Source of the DNA: Sphingobacterium haloxyli
GTDB taxonomy: Bacteria; Bacteroidota; Bacteroidia; Sphingobacteriales; Sphingobacteriaceae
DNA length: 64,000 nt
NCBI RefSeq assembly: GCF_002980525.1
Contig: NZ_PVBQ01000001.1
Span: 186,001-250,000 of the forward strand
Direction: 5' to 3'
In this document: piece by piece, positions 28,173-37,121 of the stretch
Layout: the number at the start of each line of letters is the position of its first letter
Numbering within the stretch: the first letter of the stretch is position 1
The notes under the pieces: generated by a model
Databases searched by the model: none
What the model saw: only the letters and a program-made list of their open reading frames with translations
What the model was told of the DNA's origin: nothing
Position numbers and translations under genes: made by a program

Positions 28173-29234
28173 CGTACATTTGCCAATTCCATAAAAAGCT
28201 TTTCCGTTTTCTTTATACATTGCCGTATAAACCACGGTAAAAGTACCATCCTCTTCTTCTACCGCGCCGAGTGGCGTACGTGTAGCATGATCGCCGGGCT
28301 CTGCCCACAGATTATTATCGGACTGGATCTTCAACCGTATCTCAGGTTCCCAATGGATTCCATCCTCGGAAAGGCTATACGCAATTTCATGGTCACCCAT
28401 AGCATCAAAAATTGCTAAATAGCCTCCATTTTTCAGTTCCGTTACTTGTAGGTTTTCGTTAAACTCCGGCGAAATCGGAACCGGATTATGCCCCTCCGGC
28501 ATTCTTTCCCACGGACCGCTCAATTTTTTAGCTGTTGCCATTCCCACCGGCCAATCGCCAAGGGGGGTGTGCGTGTGGCCGTCATAAAAAGCATACCATA
28601 AATCTCCTACTTTATATGGATTGAACGCTGCGATAGCCTGTTCGCCTTCCCACGCCTGTGAATTTTCATCCGGTTGCATGATGATTCCCATTTCTGCATA
28701 CGGACCGGCAATGCCGTCCTTGCCCGGCACCACAGATTTTGCACGCCAGATCCGACCTGCGTAATCATTTGCTTCAATTTCTCCTTTTTCTTTATCTCCA
28801 GCACGATACGCAACATAGAAAATATTCCAAGCGTTTTCCTCCTCATTAAATTCAACACCGGTCACCCAGACCTCTGATTTCGGGTTAAAGGGCGACCGTC
28901 CAGGAATACTCTCCACTATAGTTGATCTGCGTTTCCAGTTCACTGCATCCGAACTGGTCCAGTGGGCAATTCGCATATCTCTATGGGGGCGGTCAAACAT
29001 CTCGTTAATGAACATGTGATACACTCCATCCATCTTAATCATCTGACCGGTTTCAAATCCAGATCGGTTCTTACTCTCTGTTACGTCACGATGAAGATGA
29101 TCGACAACAGGTCCTTGATGAATTTCCTTGACATATAGTTTACTGGGGGTTTGTGCAAATAGAAAGGGTATTAACATCAAATAAAATGCAACGCTCAGGA
29201 AATGCCTTTTAGACATCATTTTGAAAATCTTCAT
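28155..29234 (-). CDS. Five-bladed beta-propeller glycosidase (GH43/GH117-like clan)
   Basis: About 359 residues from ATG 29234 (MKIFKMMSKRH; Met6/7 at 29219/29216 also possible). This start gives a signal peptide ending near PFLFAQ, whereas the longer frame from 29327 buries the signal behind 31 residues. Blades show DGVYHMFINEMFDRPH, HWTSSDAVNWKRRS, ENAWNIFYVAYRAG, DLWYAFYDGHTHTP and GTFTVVYTAMYKENG. No residue set lets me choose a family or substrate. The gene converges on the plus-strand GH43-like gene. Upstream is a remnant of a GH105 gene in the same frame. Confidence 0.72.
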   Translation of the reverse strand: MKIFKMMSKRHFLSVAFYLMLIPFLFAQTPSKLYVKEIHQGPVVDHLHRDVTESKNRSGFETGQMIKMDGVYHMFINEMFDRPHRDMRIAHWTSSDAVNWKRRSTIVESIPGRSPFNPKSEVWVTGVEFNEEENAWNIFYVAYRAGDKEKGEIEANDYAGRIWRAKSVVPGKDGIAGPYAEMGIIMQPDENSQAWEGEQAIAAFNPYKVGDLWYAFYDGHTHTPLGDWPVGMATAKKLSGPWERMPEGHNPVPISPEFNENLQVTELKNGGYLAIFDAMGDHEIAYSLSEDGIHWEPEIRLKIQSDNNLWAEPGDHATRTPLGAVEEEDGTFTVVYTAMYKENGKAFYGIGKCTLAWVK

Positions 29235-29327
29235 TGTATCTTTGCTTCGTCGTTTTATAAAATCTGTTCCTACCGACAATATACAACCTAAACCGCAATC
29301 TTCAAAGTCCGGCGGTCTTGTTTTCAT
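29235..29327 (-). pseudogene. Remnant of a GH105 gene 3' end, fused in frame upstream of the glycosidase
   Basis: Reading from ATG 29327, the frame gives PDFEDCGLGCILSVGTDF, which matches the C-terminal end of the intact GH105 at 33813-34940 (PDFEDYGLGCVLLAGAEV). The DNA is also alike (CCGGAnTTTGAAGATT in both). It has lost its stop codon and runs on into the glycosidase frame. It is most likely the scar of a deleted or displaced GH105 copy and not part of the mature protein. Confidence 0.75.
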
Positions 29328-29333
29328 TTGGTT

Positions 29334-29831
29334 TTATTTTACGGGTTCCCGCGCAGCGACCCGTAAAATTTCATTTCTCGTACCCGGAATCATATGGAGA
29401 CATAACTTCATTCCTTCTTCTATTTCAAGAGCAGGCACATCCATATAAAAGATGACATTACTCTTCGTATTGATAACAACACCGCTATCCGTCGTAATAT
29501 AAAAGAAAGGTATTCCCCGTGTTTGAGAACGACGGACATCCAAGACGGTTGTTTCTATAATCTGTTTGTAAGCTTTGCCATATTTAAACAGATTCCTATA
29601 TTGCGGAAGAATATATTTGCGGGCACCAAGACACCACAATACAAATAATATCGGAACAATATAACTGAACATATCCGAATTGTCTTCCACGAAGCTCATC
29701 ACAGCAAGATAAAGCATATAACATGAAAAGATGAAAACAGGCAAAAGAGCCCCAAACAAAAGGGCGACCCTGCTGATTAACGCTTTTCGCAATATCCGCT
29801 TTTCTTCTTTTGTTAATTCAACTTCGGTCAT
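29334..29831 (-). CDS. Small membrane protein of unknown function
   Basis: 165 residues that I do not recognise. A basic N-terminal helix (TKEEKRILRKALI) is followed by two membrane segments, about residues 22-45 (VALLFGALLPVFIFSCYMLY) and 58-73 (IVPILFVLWCLGA). The remaining cytoplasmic or periplasmic domain (about 80-165) is a mixed beta fold with IPFFYITTDSGVVINTKSN, resembling small sensor-like or PH-like modules, but this is only impression. It sits at the edge of the AT-rich block and has no link to pectin. A possible -7 element lies at 29855-29862 upstream. Confidence 0.6.
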   Translation of the reverse strand: MTEVELTKEEKRILRKALISRVALLFGALLPVFIFSCYMLYLAVMSFVEDNSDMFSYIVPILFVLWCLGARKYILPQYRNLFKYGKAYKQIIETTVLDVRRSQTRGIPFFYITTDSGVVINTKSNVIFYMDVPALEIEEGMKLCLHMIPGTRNEILRVAAREPVK

Positions 29832-29854
29832 CTTGCCAACTAAACTTTATAGTT

Positions 29855-29862
29855 CAAAAATA
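29855..29862 (-). promoter_or_regulatory. Possible -7 element for the small membrane protein
   Basis: CAAAAATA on the + strand is a perfect reverse complement of TAnnTTTG and sits 24 nt upstream of the ATG at 29831. No operator boxes and no clear -33 element accompany it. Between 29863 and 30067 I see only AT-rich DNA with two short hairpins. Confidence 0.35.
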
Positions 29863-30067
29863 ACAAGAACATGCGTTTGTTCGAATCCCCAAAATCAGGG
29901 ATTTTTTCTGTTGTACCCACAACGAAACCCTAAAGGTTTTTAACTTGATATCGAAACAAGAAGAGAAATTAGAGAAAAAAGGGCTCCTGCTTCTATATAT
30001 TTATGTAGGACATTGGTGATAGATTTGTTTTGAATGATATTTCAGTACTATATTTATTATCGGATTT

Positions 30068-32634
30068 TTAGAATTCAAACTTCCGTGGAAAATAAGACAA
30101 GGAAACCATAAAGTATTGTGTTAGGTTATTACGGAGACCTTGCCTAAAAGTAGTGGGACTATTTTCAAAATAAAAGCTTTTATTTTGCTTTAGTAAGTCG
30201 AATGCACTGAATTTGATTTCAAAATTGTTCCCCTTTGAAAGACGATAACCAACATTGGCATTCCAGATAAGGACATTATCGTCTCCATACCTTGACTTTA
30301 TAAATCGATTGGTCGTAGAAGTATTAAAAATTATCTTCGTGTTGATTACAAAACTTAAACTAAGTCCCGAGTTTATAAAAGTAGATTGATAACTGTTTTT
30401 AGTTTCCTGCGCCACATTTCTTTTAAAGCGCCTCATATCGTTGATCATCCCGATAACCAATCTATTATCGTAAGAGTAATGCAGGTTTAATGAAAATTGT
30501 TGGTCGTTTATCGCGACCCTTTGCATTACATCGTTCAGATATTGTATTCCATCATTCCATACCACATTTCCGTCGAATAATACACCTATGGTTTGCTTCT
30601 CTTTGAGTGTAAAAGATTGTTCCACATTTGTATTCAATCTAAATGAATAGAGGTGAGTACTATTTTGTATCAAATATCGACGTTCTTGGTTTTGCTCAAA
30701 ACGGATACTATCTGCCCAATTGGCGTCATCTAATGTATAGTTTGCACTTATATTCACGGTCAAACCATGTCTTTTTTTTTGGCTGTATTTATGTTGAACG
30801 CTTAATCGATGTCGGCCATATTTTTCCAAATCTGATCCACCAAAAAACCGATATGCCGGATTGATATCGTCATAAAAAGGTCTTAGCTGATCTACTGTGG
30901 GGTAAATCTCATCATACGTATAAGATAGTGAAGAATTTTGAGTATGATATCCGTTACGATTATACTTATGATCAAATCTAATTTCTGGCAAAAACGTAAA
31001 AAAATCCTGTTTGATATTGCGAAAATCTAATGAAGAACGGTTGTATTCACTATACCAACGTGTGCCTGTTTTTAGCGATAGGTTAAGATTTTTTTGATAA
31101 CGGCCGATGAATTGTTGTTTGATCAAAGCTATAGAATAACCAACAACAGATTCTTGCTTAAGCGATTGATAATTGGACTCATGTGTGAGGGAGGAAACGT
31201 TGACAAAATCATTATTGATCTGGTCTCGTACATCATTACTGCTTTTTTGGGCCTGCCGATCAATGAGATAATTGAGCGTAAAATTATCTTTACGGATGGA
31301 TGTATTGATTTTTACTGTCTTAGCAGACTCCGTGTGGTTATACATACGGGTCGTAGATTTGTTAAGAGCGCTATTTAAATAATTCTCGAAATCACTACTG
31401 TTCTTTTTAAAGCCCTTGTCATTGTCTAAATGAACGATTCCTTGAACGGTGAATTCACTCCTATCCAGTAAAGAATGAAGATTCTTTGGCTGAGAATAGT
31501 CCATATTTGCCGATGCGTCTACACTTCTGCCAATATTTGCCGAAAAATGAAGGTTTACGTCTCTTTGTTGTACGTCATTTTTTATGTCTGCGATATTTAA
31601 CGTAAGGTATTTCGTTGATGATTAAGAAGTGCGTTTACCGATATAATATTGTTCCTATTGACATCCCCAGTTCTTAAAAAATCATGCTGATACCGAATGC
31701 CCCCTACTTGCTGCGTTTGTATCCCGGTGTTTAAAAAATCGGGTGAAAAATTATTTCGAACGCCTACACCCTTAAAGGTCGTATTTTTCAATAATTGATC
31801 AATACTGCTAAGCCGTTTATTCGTATTGTTGGTCGATAAGGCGATGGTTCCCTGTCTAGCTTTATCTGCATAATTGATATTGAAGTACCCATCTCTTCGC
31901 TGTTCATTGCCCACTCCTGCTGTTACGTTACCGAAATACATTTTCTCCTTTCCTTCCTTTAATACGACATTCATTTCATAATTGGGATCCATTTCATTTT
32001 TCCGTTGTATTATCCCATCTCGTGTATCATAAATCTGGAGCTTCTCCACTGCATCTTTGGCGATGTTTTGCAAAGCTATAGCTTTGTCCGTTCCAAAAAA
32101 CGGCTTTCCATTGACTAGCACACTAGGTATCTCCCTACCGTCGTAGGTGATCTTGCCATCTCCCCATATCATCATACCCGGTAGTTTATGTATTAGATCT
32201 TCAATGACCGCATTGGTATCCAATTGAAAAGCATCTGCATAAAACTCAATGGTATCACCGTTCATCCTAACGGGAGGAAACACCGCCACCGTATCAATCA
32301 AATTGGAACGTGCACATAAATATATTTGCCCTAAATTGATCTTTTCCGTTTTATTCACCTGTATTTCTTTAACCAGTTTCTGATACAACAAATGACTGAA
32401 TTCTATCCGCAATGGTACGCCATAAGGTATATCTTGGATCGTAAACTCACCATATTTATCGCTTAGTGTAACTTTCTCCACCAATTTATGATCTTTTTTA
32501 TAGACGGATATCGTGGTGGCATGTAAAAACTTGTTGTTCACAGAATCCTTTATCACACCCTGGAGCTGATTCTGAGACCAACCCTTTGCCGATAACAACA
32601 GGAGAAGAAGATAAAGAAGTCCTAACCGAAACAT
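30068..32634 (-). pseudogene. Outer-membrane beta-barrel protein with N-terminal CarboxypepD_reg-like domain, frameshifted
   Basis: Two adjoining frames make one protein of about 855 residues. The first (32634-31597) has a signal peptide (LLSAKGWSQ), a carboxypeptidase-regulatory-like domain (LQGVIKDSVNNKFLHATTISV), and a plug-like part (IEDLIHKLPGMMIWGDGKITYDG, VLVNGKPFFGTDK). It ends after NHQRNTLR. The second frame resumes upstream of 31504 with LTLNIADIKND and continues through barrel strands to SLSYFPRKFEF with terminal Phe. A one-base loss near 31600-31620 explains the break. It belongs to the outer-membrane beta-barrel family distantly related to TonB receptors. It may be inactive, or the break may be a read error. 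Confidence 0.75.
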
Positions 32635-32640
32635 ACAACG

Positions 32641-33829
32641 TTATTTAAGCTTGAACTTCGCCAAAATAGGGTTTTTCGATTTTGAAAGTAACCTTGCTCT
32701 TGCTGTAATAGGTCTGTTTTCTTTTCCACCCCATCTATCAACGAGTTCGTTAGGATATAAGATAGCATACAAATATTCCCCATCAGTCCTCAGAAATTGT
32801 TGCCATCCCATAATAGGCATATAATCACTCGAACTGTCAGGCAGAAGACCGCCGATATCCACTATATCCTTTGTCTCAACATTTAACGCAATCCATTGTG
32901 CATTACCGTTAAAGTATTTTAGCTGGAGTAAGAGGTAGTCTTTATACCGTATCACGTTGTCAAACCCGTTAACAGCATTTGGGTATTTTGAATCGAATGC
33001 TTTTTTCTGTTGCATCCTTTACCGATCTAAATTGTGCGGTATCTGGCGTATAGTCTAAAGGCAAAATGAGTTTATATACCTGACTTATGTTTTTATCGGA
33101 CAATTCGAAGATTTCTGTTGAAAAAGAGAATGTGCAATAGGCAATATTTGCTTGTTTAAAATAAGGAGAAAGGGGCGTGTTCAACTCCCCTGTTAACGCG
33201 GGTTTGGTCTGTGCGCTATATCGGATGTGGGGTATGGCATCCAGATACAGTCCGATTTTAGGTAATCCAGAATCTCTTTCCCTAAAACTCCGGTAATACC
33301 AGGTCGAGTTGTCCATACATAGAGAATCCCCCATATCGTTTATGGGATTTGGAGTTTTATTCCACTGACCTGAAGTGTCCAGCTCAATGGCATCATGTAC
33401 GCTACGTGCAAGAAATCCTAGTCGCCAGGGCTTGATTTCGTTTAACGACGATGACTGAAAATCGTCCTTTGTAGATAACCGATGCTTTAAATTTCCCTGT
33501 GTATCGTATATAAATACAGAACTATTCACTGCATTTTTAGCAAAGACATTAGAATGGAGAATAATTCTATCCGAATTGATAGCGATATCAGAAACCCGAT
33601 CTATAATATCGGCTTTTTCTTTAATTTCTAAAGAAAAATATTGAATGTCTGTGATGTAGTCCTGTACTGTTCCACTTTTCAGATAAGGTAAGGGGAGTCG
33701 AATAGTTTGGACCGGAACAGAATCCGGATATACTAAATATTGTGCAGATGAACAATTGGTTACTGAGACAAAAAATATGAAGGGGAAAAGCCACCGGTTT
33801 CCCCAACATTCCCTAATCCACCAGTTCAT
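32641..33829 (-). pseudogene. Six-bladed beta-propeller-like secreted protein, frameshifted
   Basis: The first frame starts about 33829 (MNWWIREC, overlapping the GH105 stop by 17 nt) and has a lipobox-like FVSVTNC. It continues with VYPDSVPVQTIRLPLPYLKSG and IIDRVSDIAINSDRIILHS, typical of 6-bladed beta-propeller lipoproteins. The frame fails at DATEKS near 33000. The other frame continues with KKAFDSKYPNAVNGFDNVIRYKDY to the stop at 32641. The switch lies in a run of six A residues (33001-33006 as T on +); five would restore the frame. Function unknown. It is followed 6 nt later by the broken barrel protein, so the two probably formed one unit. Confidence 0.7.
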
Positions 33830-34940
33830 AGACCTCGGCTCCGGCCAATAATACGCAGCCCAGCCCATAATCTTCAAAATCCGGCATCTTGTCGATCGTT
33901 ACCGGCTGGCCATCTTTCGGCTCTTTGCCAGTCGACTGTACGTAACCTAAAAAGCCATTAGGTTGGATGGATTCCTTAGAGATAGCTGTCCAACCTCTTT
34001 CTACTACTGGTAGGTATGTTGCTTTGTCCAGGATACCATTATTCATGCCCCAAGCCATACCGTATACAAAAATGGCTGTGCCCGTCGTTTCCTTCCCCCC
34101 ATAATGGTTCGGATCGTGCAAACTGACGTTCCAAAAGCCGTCTTCACGCTGTATTGGCACCAATGCTTCGGCCAATTTCTTAAAATCATCTACGTATTCC
34201 GCATAGTGTGGATCAGTCTTCGGCAATTCTTGCAAGACCAGCGCCAATGCCGCTAATACCCAGCCATTGCCACGCGACCAATAGCAATCTTCGCCATTTG
34301 GCTCCGTGTACGGCGGAACGAAATCTTTATCGCGCCACCACAGCTGATCTGCCGGATTGTACAATCCGTTCCCTCCTTCTACGTATTTCGTATGATGGTA
34401 CATTTTGTACATATAGTCGAAATATTTTGGGTCGTTAAGGGTCACGCCCAGTTTCACAAAAATCGGCATGGCCATCTGTATAGCATCAATCCAGGTCCAA
34501 TCATTGTAGCGACCGCTATTAATCACCGAATCGATATTCTTCTTGATTGCTTCGATCCGGACTGGCTGTGGATCAATACGATAGAGATCAATATACGTCA
34601 TACCACAGTTCTGGTTGTCGGCGTGACGTGTATACACCTCGCCCCGTACGGGTTTCCAGTCATGTTTCTCTGCCCAGTCGACCGCATAATCGTAATATCT
34701 TTTGTCGGGATCAATTTTATAGAAGGCCATTAATCCCTCATAATAAACGCCTCGTGTCCAGATATTTCCGCGGCGTTCCTTATTCGTAATAATCGTCTTT
34801 CCCGGATCAGGCCATTTTTCCATGAAATAATCGTTCGCCAAGCGTAACTGCTTCACGACATTTTCCTTTGTTGTAAAGTCTTGCGCCACGGAAGCGATGC
34901 TTCCACAGCCTATTAAAATAAATAAAAACAATTTTTTCAT
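33813..34940 (-). CDS. GH105 unsaturated rhamnogalacturonyl hydrolase
   Basis: 375 residues with signal peptide (SIASVAQ). The (alpha/alpha)6 barrel shows GNIWTRGVYYEGLMAFY, YNDWTWIDAIQMAMPIF (with the catalytic Asp region of YteR-type enzymes), DCYWSRGNGWVLAALAL, and GKETTGTAIFVYGMAWGMN. The C-terminus MPDFEDYGLGCVLLAGAEVYEL is the usual end of the family. It removes the unsaturated galacturonic acid left by PL11 or PL1 lyases. It is the last pectin gene of the GH28 operon, 4 nt after the upstream lipoprotein stop. Its 3' end resembles the remnant at 29235-29327. Confidence 0.93.
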   Translation of the reverse strand: MKKLFLFILIGCGSIASVAQDFTTKENVVKQLRLANDYFMEKWPDPGKTIITNKERRGNIWTRGVYYEGLMAFYKIDPDKRYYDYAVDWAEKHDWKPVRGEVYTRHADNQNCGMTYIDLYRIDPQPVRIEAIKKNIDSVINSGRYNDWTWIDAIQMAMPIFVKLGVTLNDPKYFDYMYKMYHHTKYVEGGNGLYNPADQLWWRDKDFVPPYTEPNGEDCYWSRGNGWVLAALALVLQELPKTDPHYAEYVDDFKKLAEALVPIQREDGFWNVSLHDPNHYGGKETTGTAIFVYGMAWGMNNGILDKATYLPVVERGWTAISKESIQPNGFLGYVQSTGKEPKDGQPVTIDKMPDFEDYGLGCVLLAGAEVYELVD

Positions 34941-34944
34941 ATCG

Positions 34945-37098
34945 CTAGGGCATTTTTTTAAATCCTTCTTTTTTAATTTTCCATGATCCGTCTTTTGGGA
35001 AACCGGGGAAGTCGCCCTCTGAAGCGTCCCATCCTTCCAACATCATCGCCACGGCCGTCAGCGTCCCTCCGTTGCCCGGAAGATAAATACGTAAGCGCCC
35101 ATCTTGATAGTTGTGGCCATTCTTAAGGTAAGTATTGGTCTGGATATCCATAAACAAAGCATCCAATGCCTTTTCGGGCAAATTCAGCCTAGCTGCGTTC
35201 ATTGCCGTCATAGGGAAATCCCAACCCCAGGTTTTCTCCCAGAACCATTTGGTCCATACGGTATCCAACGTGTTTTTCATGATGGTTTTATCCAACTTCG
35301 GCGATTCAGGAACCATGCCCAGCGCACCGAGTACTGCCGGATGGTCTGTCATCCATTTAGGAAATGTATAAGAGTCGGTGGCCGATTCGGTGGCCAAATA
35401 AACATCGTCCTGAACAGGCAATGCTGCTAACTTATTGATTACTTCATCCCATGCTTCGACGCGCGGCTCACCCAGCCGTTCTTTCCATTCCTGCGCGATG
35501 CGTAATGCCCAATCCCAATAGGCGACTTCGTAGGTTGGGTTAATCGTTTTGGCGGCCGGAAAAACTTCTTGTGCCGGAATCACACCTAGACCCAGGTTAT
35601 AACGATCTTTCTCTTCGTCGTAATGCGCATAATCCACCATAAATTCGGCTGTCGCAAACACCAGATCCTTGTATTTTTCCAACAGCTTTTTGTCTTCTTT
35701 ATCGCGATAGGCCAGTTCGGTCATATAGATAATATGCGGTTGCTGCCAAATGAGGAATGCTGCCACCGAAGAAGGGCTCTCATTCCCATCGTTGTCTGAC
35801 ATCTTGATCCAGCGCACACCTTTATATCCCTGACGTTCCGCCAGCGCCTTTGCTTTTTCAAAGGTATGGAAGTAATAATTCAGTGTTTTCTCCATAATTT
35901 CGGGACGTCCCCAGAGCGCGAAATGGACACCGTGCCACCAATGCATCTCGGTATGCGGTTTGCCGTACCAGCTATTAAAGGTCAAACCGGTTTCTTGAGG
36001 TGGGTAATCACCACCGCACTGCACTTTCGTTAAGTATTGAGATAGCACCAAACGACGCTCCAGCTCATTTGCCCTCGGATCCGTACTTCCTTCAAAGTCC
36101 ACGGCGGCGCCACTTTCCCAGAAGGCACGCCAATTATCCTCGCTTTCGTCTGCGATCTTTTCATAATCCGGCCCGCTACCTTCAAAACTGTTTTCTTCTG
36201 CAAAAGTACAGGAGAACTCCAGTATTTCCAGATCCGCGGCCGGTTGATACACGAAATAATGTTTACCTGCTTCCGAAATCGTCCCATTGGAATAGTTCAG
36301 CCCCGTAAAATAATTTGTTCCCGAAAGTATATGTTCTAAAACGGCGGCATGCTCTCCTTCTGAAACGATACGGCTTTGGTGCTTGTCTTCTTCACCGTAA
36401 TAAGCCGCTTCATCTAGGAATTGTCCTGAAGGATATGGATAACGTATAAATATTTGGAGGCGTTCGGCAGCAATCAGTGGCGAAGAAACCTTAACTGCAA
36501 TTCTATCGGTCGACTGTGCCGAGGCGGTCCAAACTTCTACTGGCGCATCTTCTACCGTAAACTTACTGTGGATAAGCCCACTCCATAGATCGAGCGTCTG
36601 TTCCGCATTATGAATGTCGTCCACCGTGGCTTGCTCACCGTTTTTCAAGGTGAACGCTAGTCCGACGTTACCCAATTGCAAACGATGCGGATTTACGCGG
36701 TAATATTCCGTGGCTTCGGTGTTCCGGCCGCCTTCTTTATGCTGGATACTGTATTTCGCATCTCGTCCTTCGCTATTAAAGTCATATGACTTCAACGTTT
36801 CCTCAAACGCATAATCTCCATCATTAGGAAAGCTATTCCATCCCCACTCCGACTGTGTCCCAAGCGAGACGCCTTTTTTATAATATTCCGGGAAGGATTG
36901 CATTCCGGTAACATCGACTGTGTAAGCAAATACACCATTTCCTACTGTCAACGAAGCTAACGTATCGGCCGAATGGTTAACAATATTATGGCGTTGTACA
37001 ACAGCCTTTCGATCAATTTTCCCACTTTCGGGTGATTGGCAAGAAGCGAGGAGCATAAATGCCGCGCCCATCGTTTTAAATATTTTATTCATTAGCAT
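34945..37098 (-). CDS. (alpha/alpha)6-barrel lipoprotein, probable glycosidase of unassigned family
   Basis: 717 residues with lipobox FMLLASC. An N-terminal beta-sandwich (about 30-300) starts with NIVNHSADTLASLTVGNGVFAYTVD, like the entry of GH65/GH95-type enzymes. A helical barrel follows (about 350-700) with TEMHWWHGVHFALWGRPE, GVRWIKMSDNDGNESP (possible acid residues), TYEVAYWDWALRIAQEW and WFWEKTWGWDFPMTAMNAARL. The same split of beta-sandwich plus (alpha/alpha)6 barrel is known in several glycoside hydrolase families, but I cannot place it in one. It lies between a DUF4450-like gene and GH105, so a role on RG-I oligomers is likely. Catalysis is inferred, not shown. Confidence 0.7.
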   Translation of the reverse strand: MLMNKIFKTMGAAFMLLASCQSPESGKIDRKAVVQRHNIVNHSADTLASLTVGNGVFAYTVDVTGMQSFPEYYKKGVSLGTQSEWGWNSFPNDGDYAFEETLKSYDFNSEGRDAKYSIQHKEGGRNTEATEYYRVNPHRLQLGNVGLAFTLKNGEQATVDDIHNAEQTLDLWSGLIHSKFTVEDAPVEVWTASAQSTDRIAVKVSSPLIAAERLQIFIRYPYPSGQFLDEAAYYGEEDKHQSRIVSEGEHAAVLEHILSGTNYFTGLNYSNGTISEAGKHYFVYQPAADLEILEFSCTFAEENSFEGSGPDYEKIADESEDNWRAFWESGAAVDFEGSTDPRANELERRLVLSQYLTKVQCGGDYPPQETGLTFNSWYGKPHTEMHWWHGVHFALWGRPEIMEKTLNYYFHTFEKAKALAERQGYKGVRWIKMSDNDGNESPSSVAAFLIWQQPHIIYMTELAYRDKEDKKLLEKYKDLVFATAEFMVDYAHYDEEKDRYNLGLGVIPAQEVFPAAKTINPTYEVAYWDWALRIAQEWKERLGEPRVEAWDEVINKLAALPVQDDVYLATESATDSYTFPKWMTDHPAVLGALGMVPESPKLDKTIMKNTLDTVWTKWFWEKTWGWDFPMTAMNAARLNLPEKALDALFMDIQTNTYLKNGHNYQDGRLRIYLPGNGGTLTAVAMMLEGWDASEGDFPGFPKDGSWKIKKEGFKKMP

Positions 37099-37121
37099 AT
37101 TTTTTTATCGCATGAGTGATT

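Noticed and set aside
29884..29903. Hairpin AATCCC/GGGATT followed by a T run on the plus strand, a possible terminator
   Set aside because: No plus-strand gene ends here; on the minus strand there is no T run. Probably chance in AT-rich DNA.
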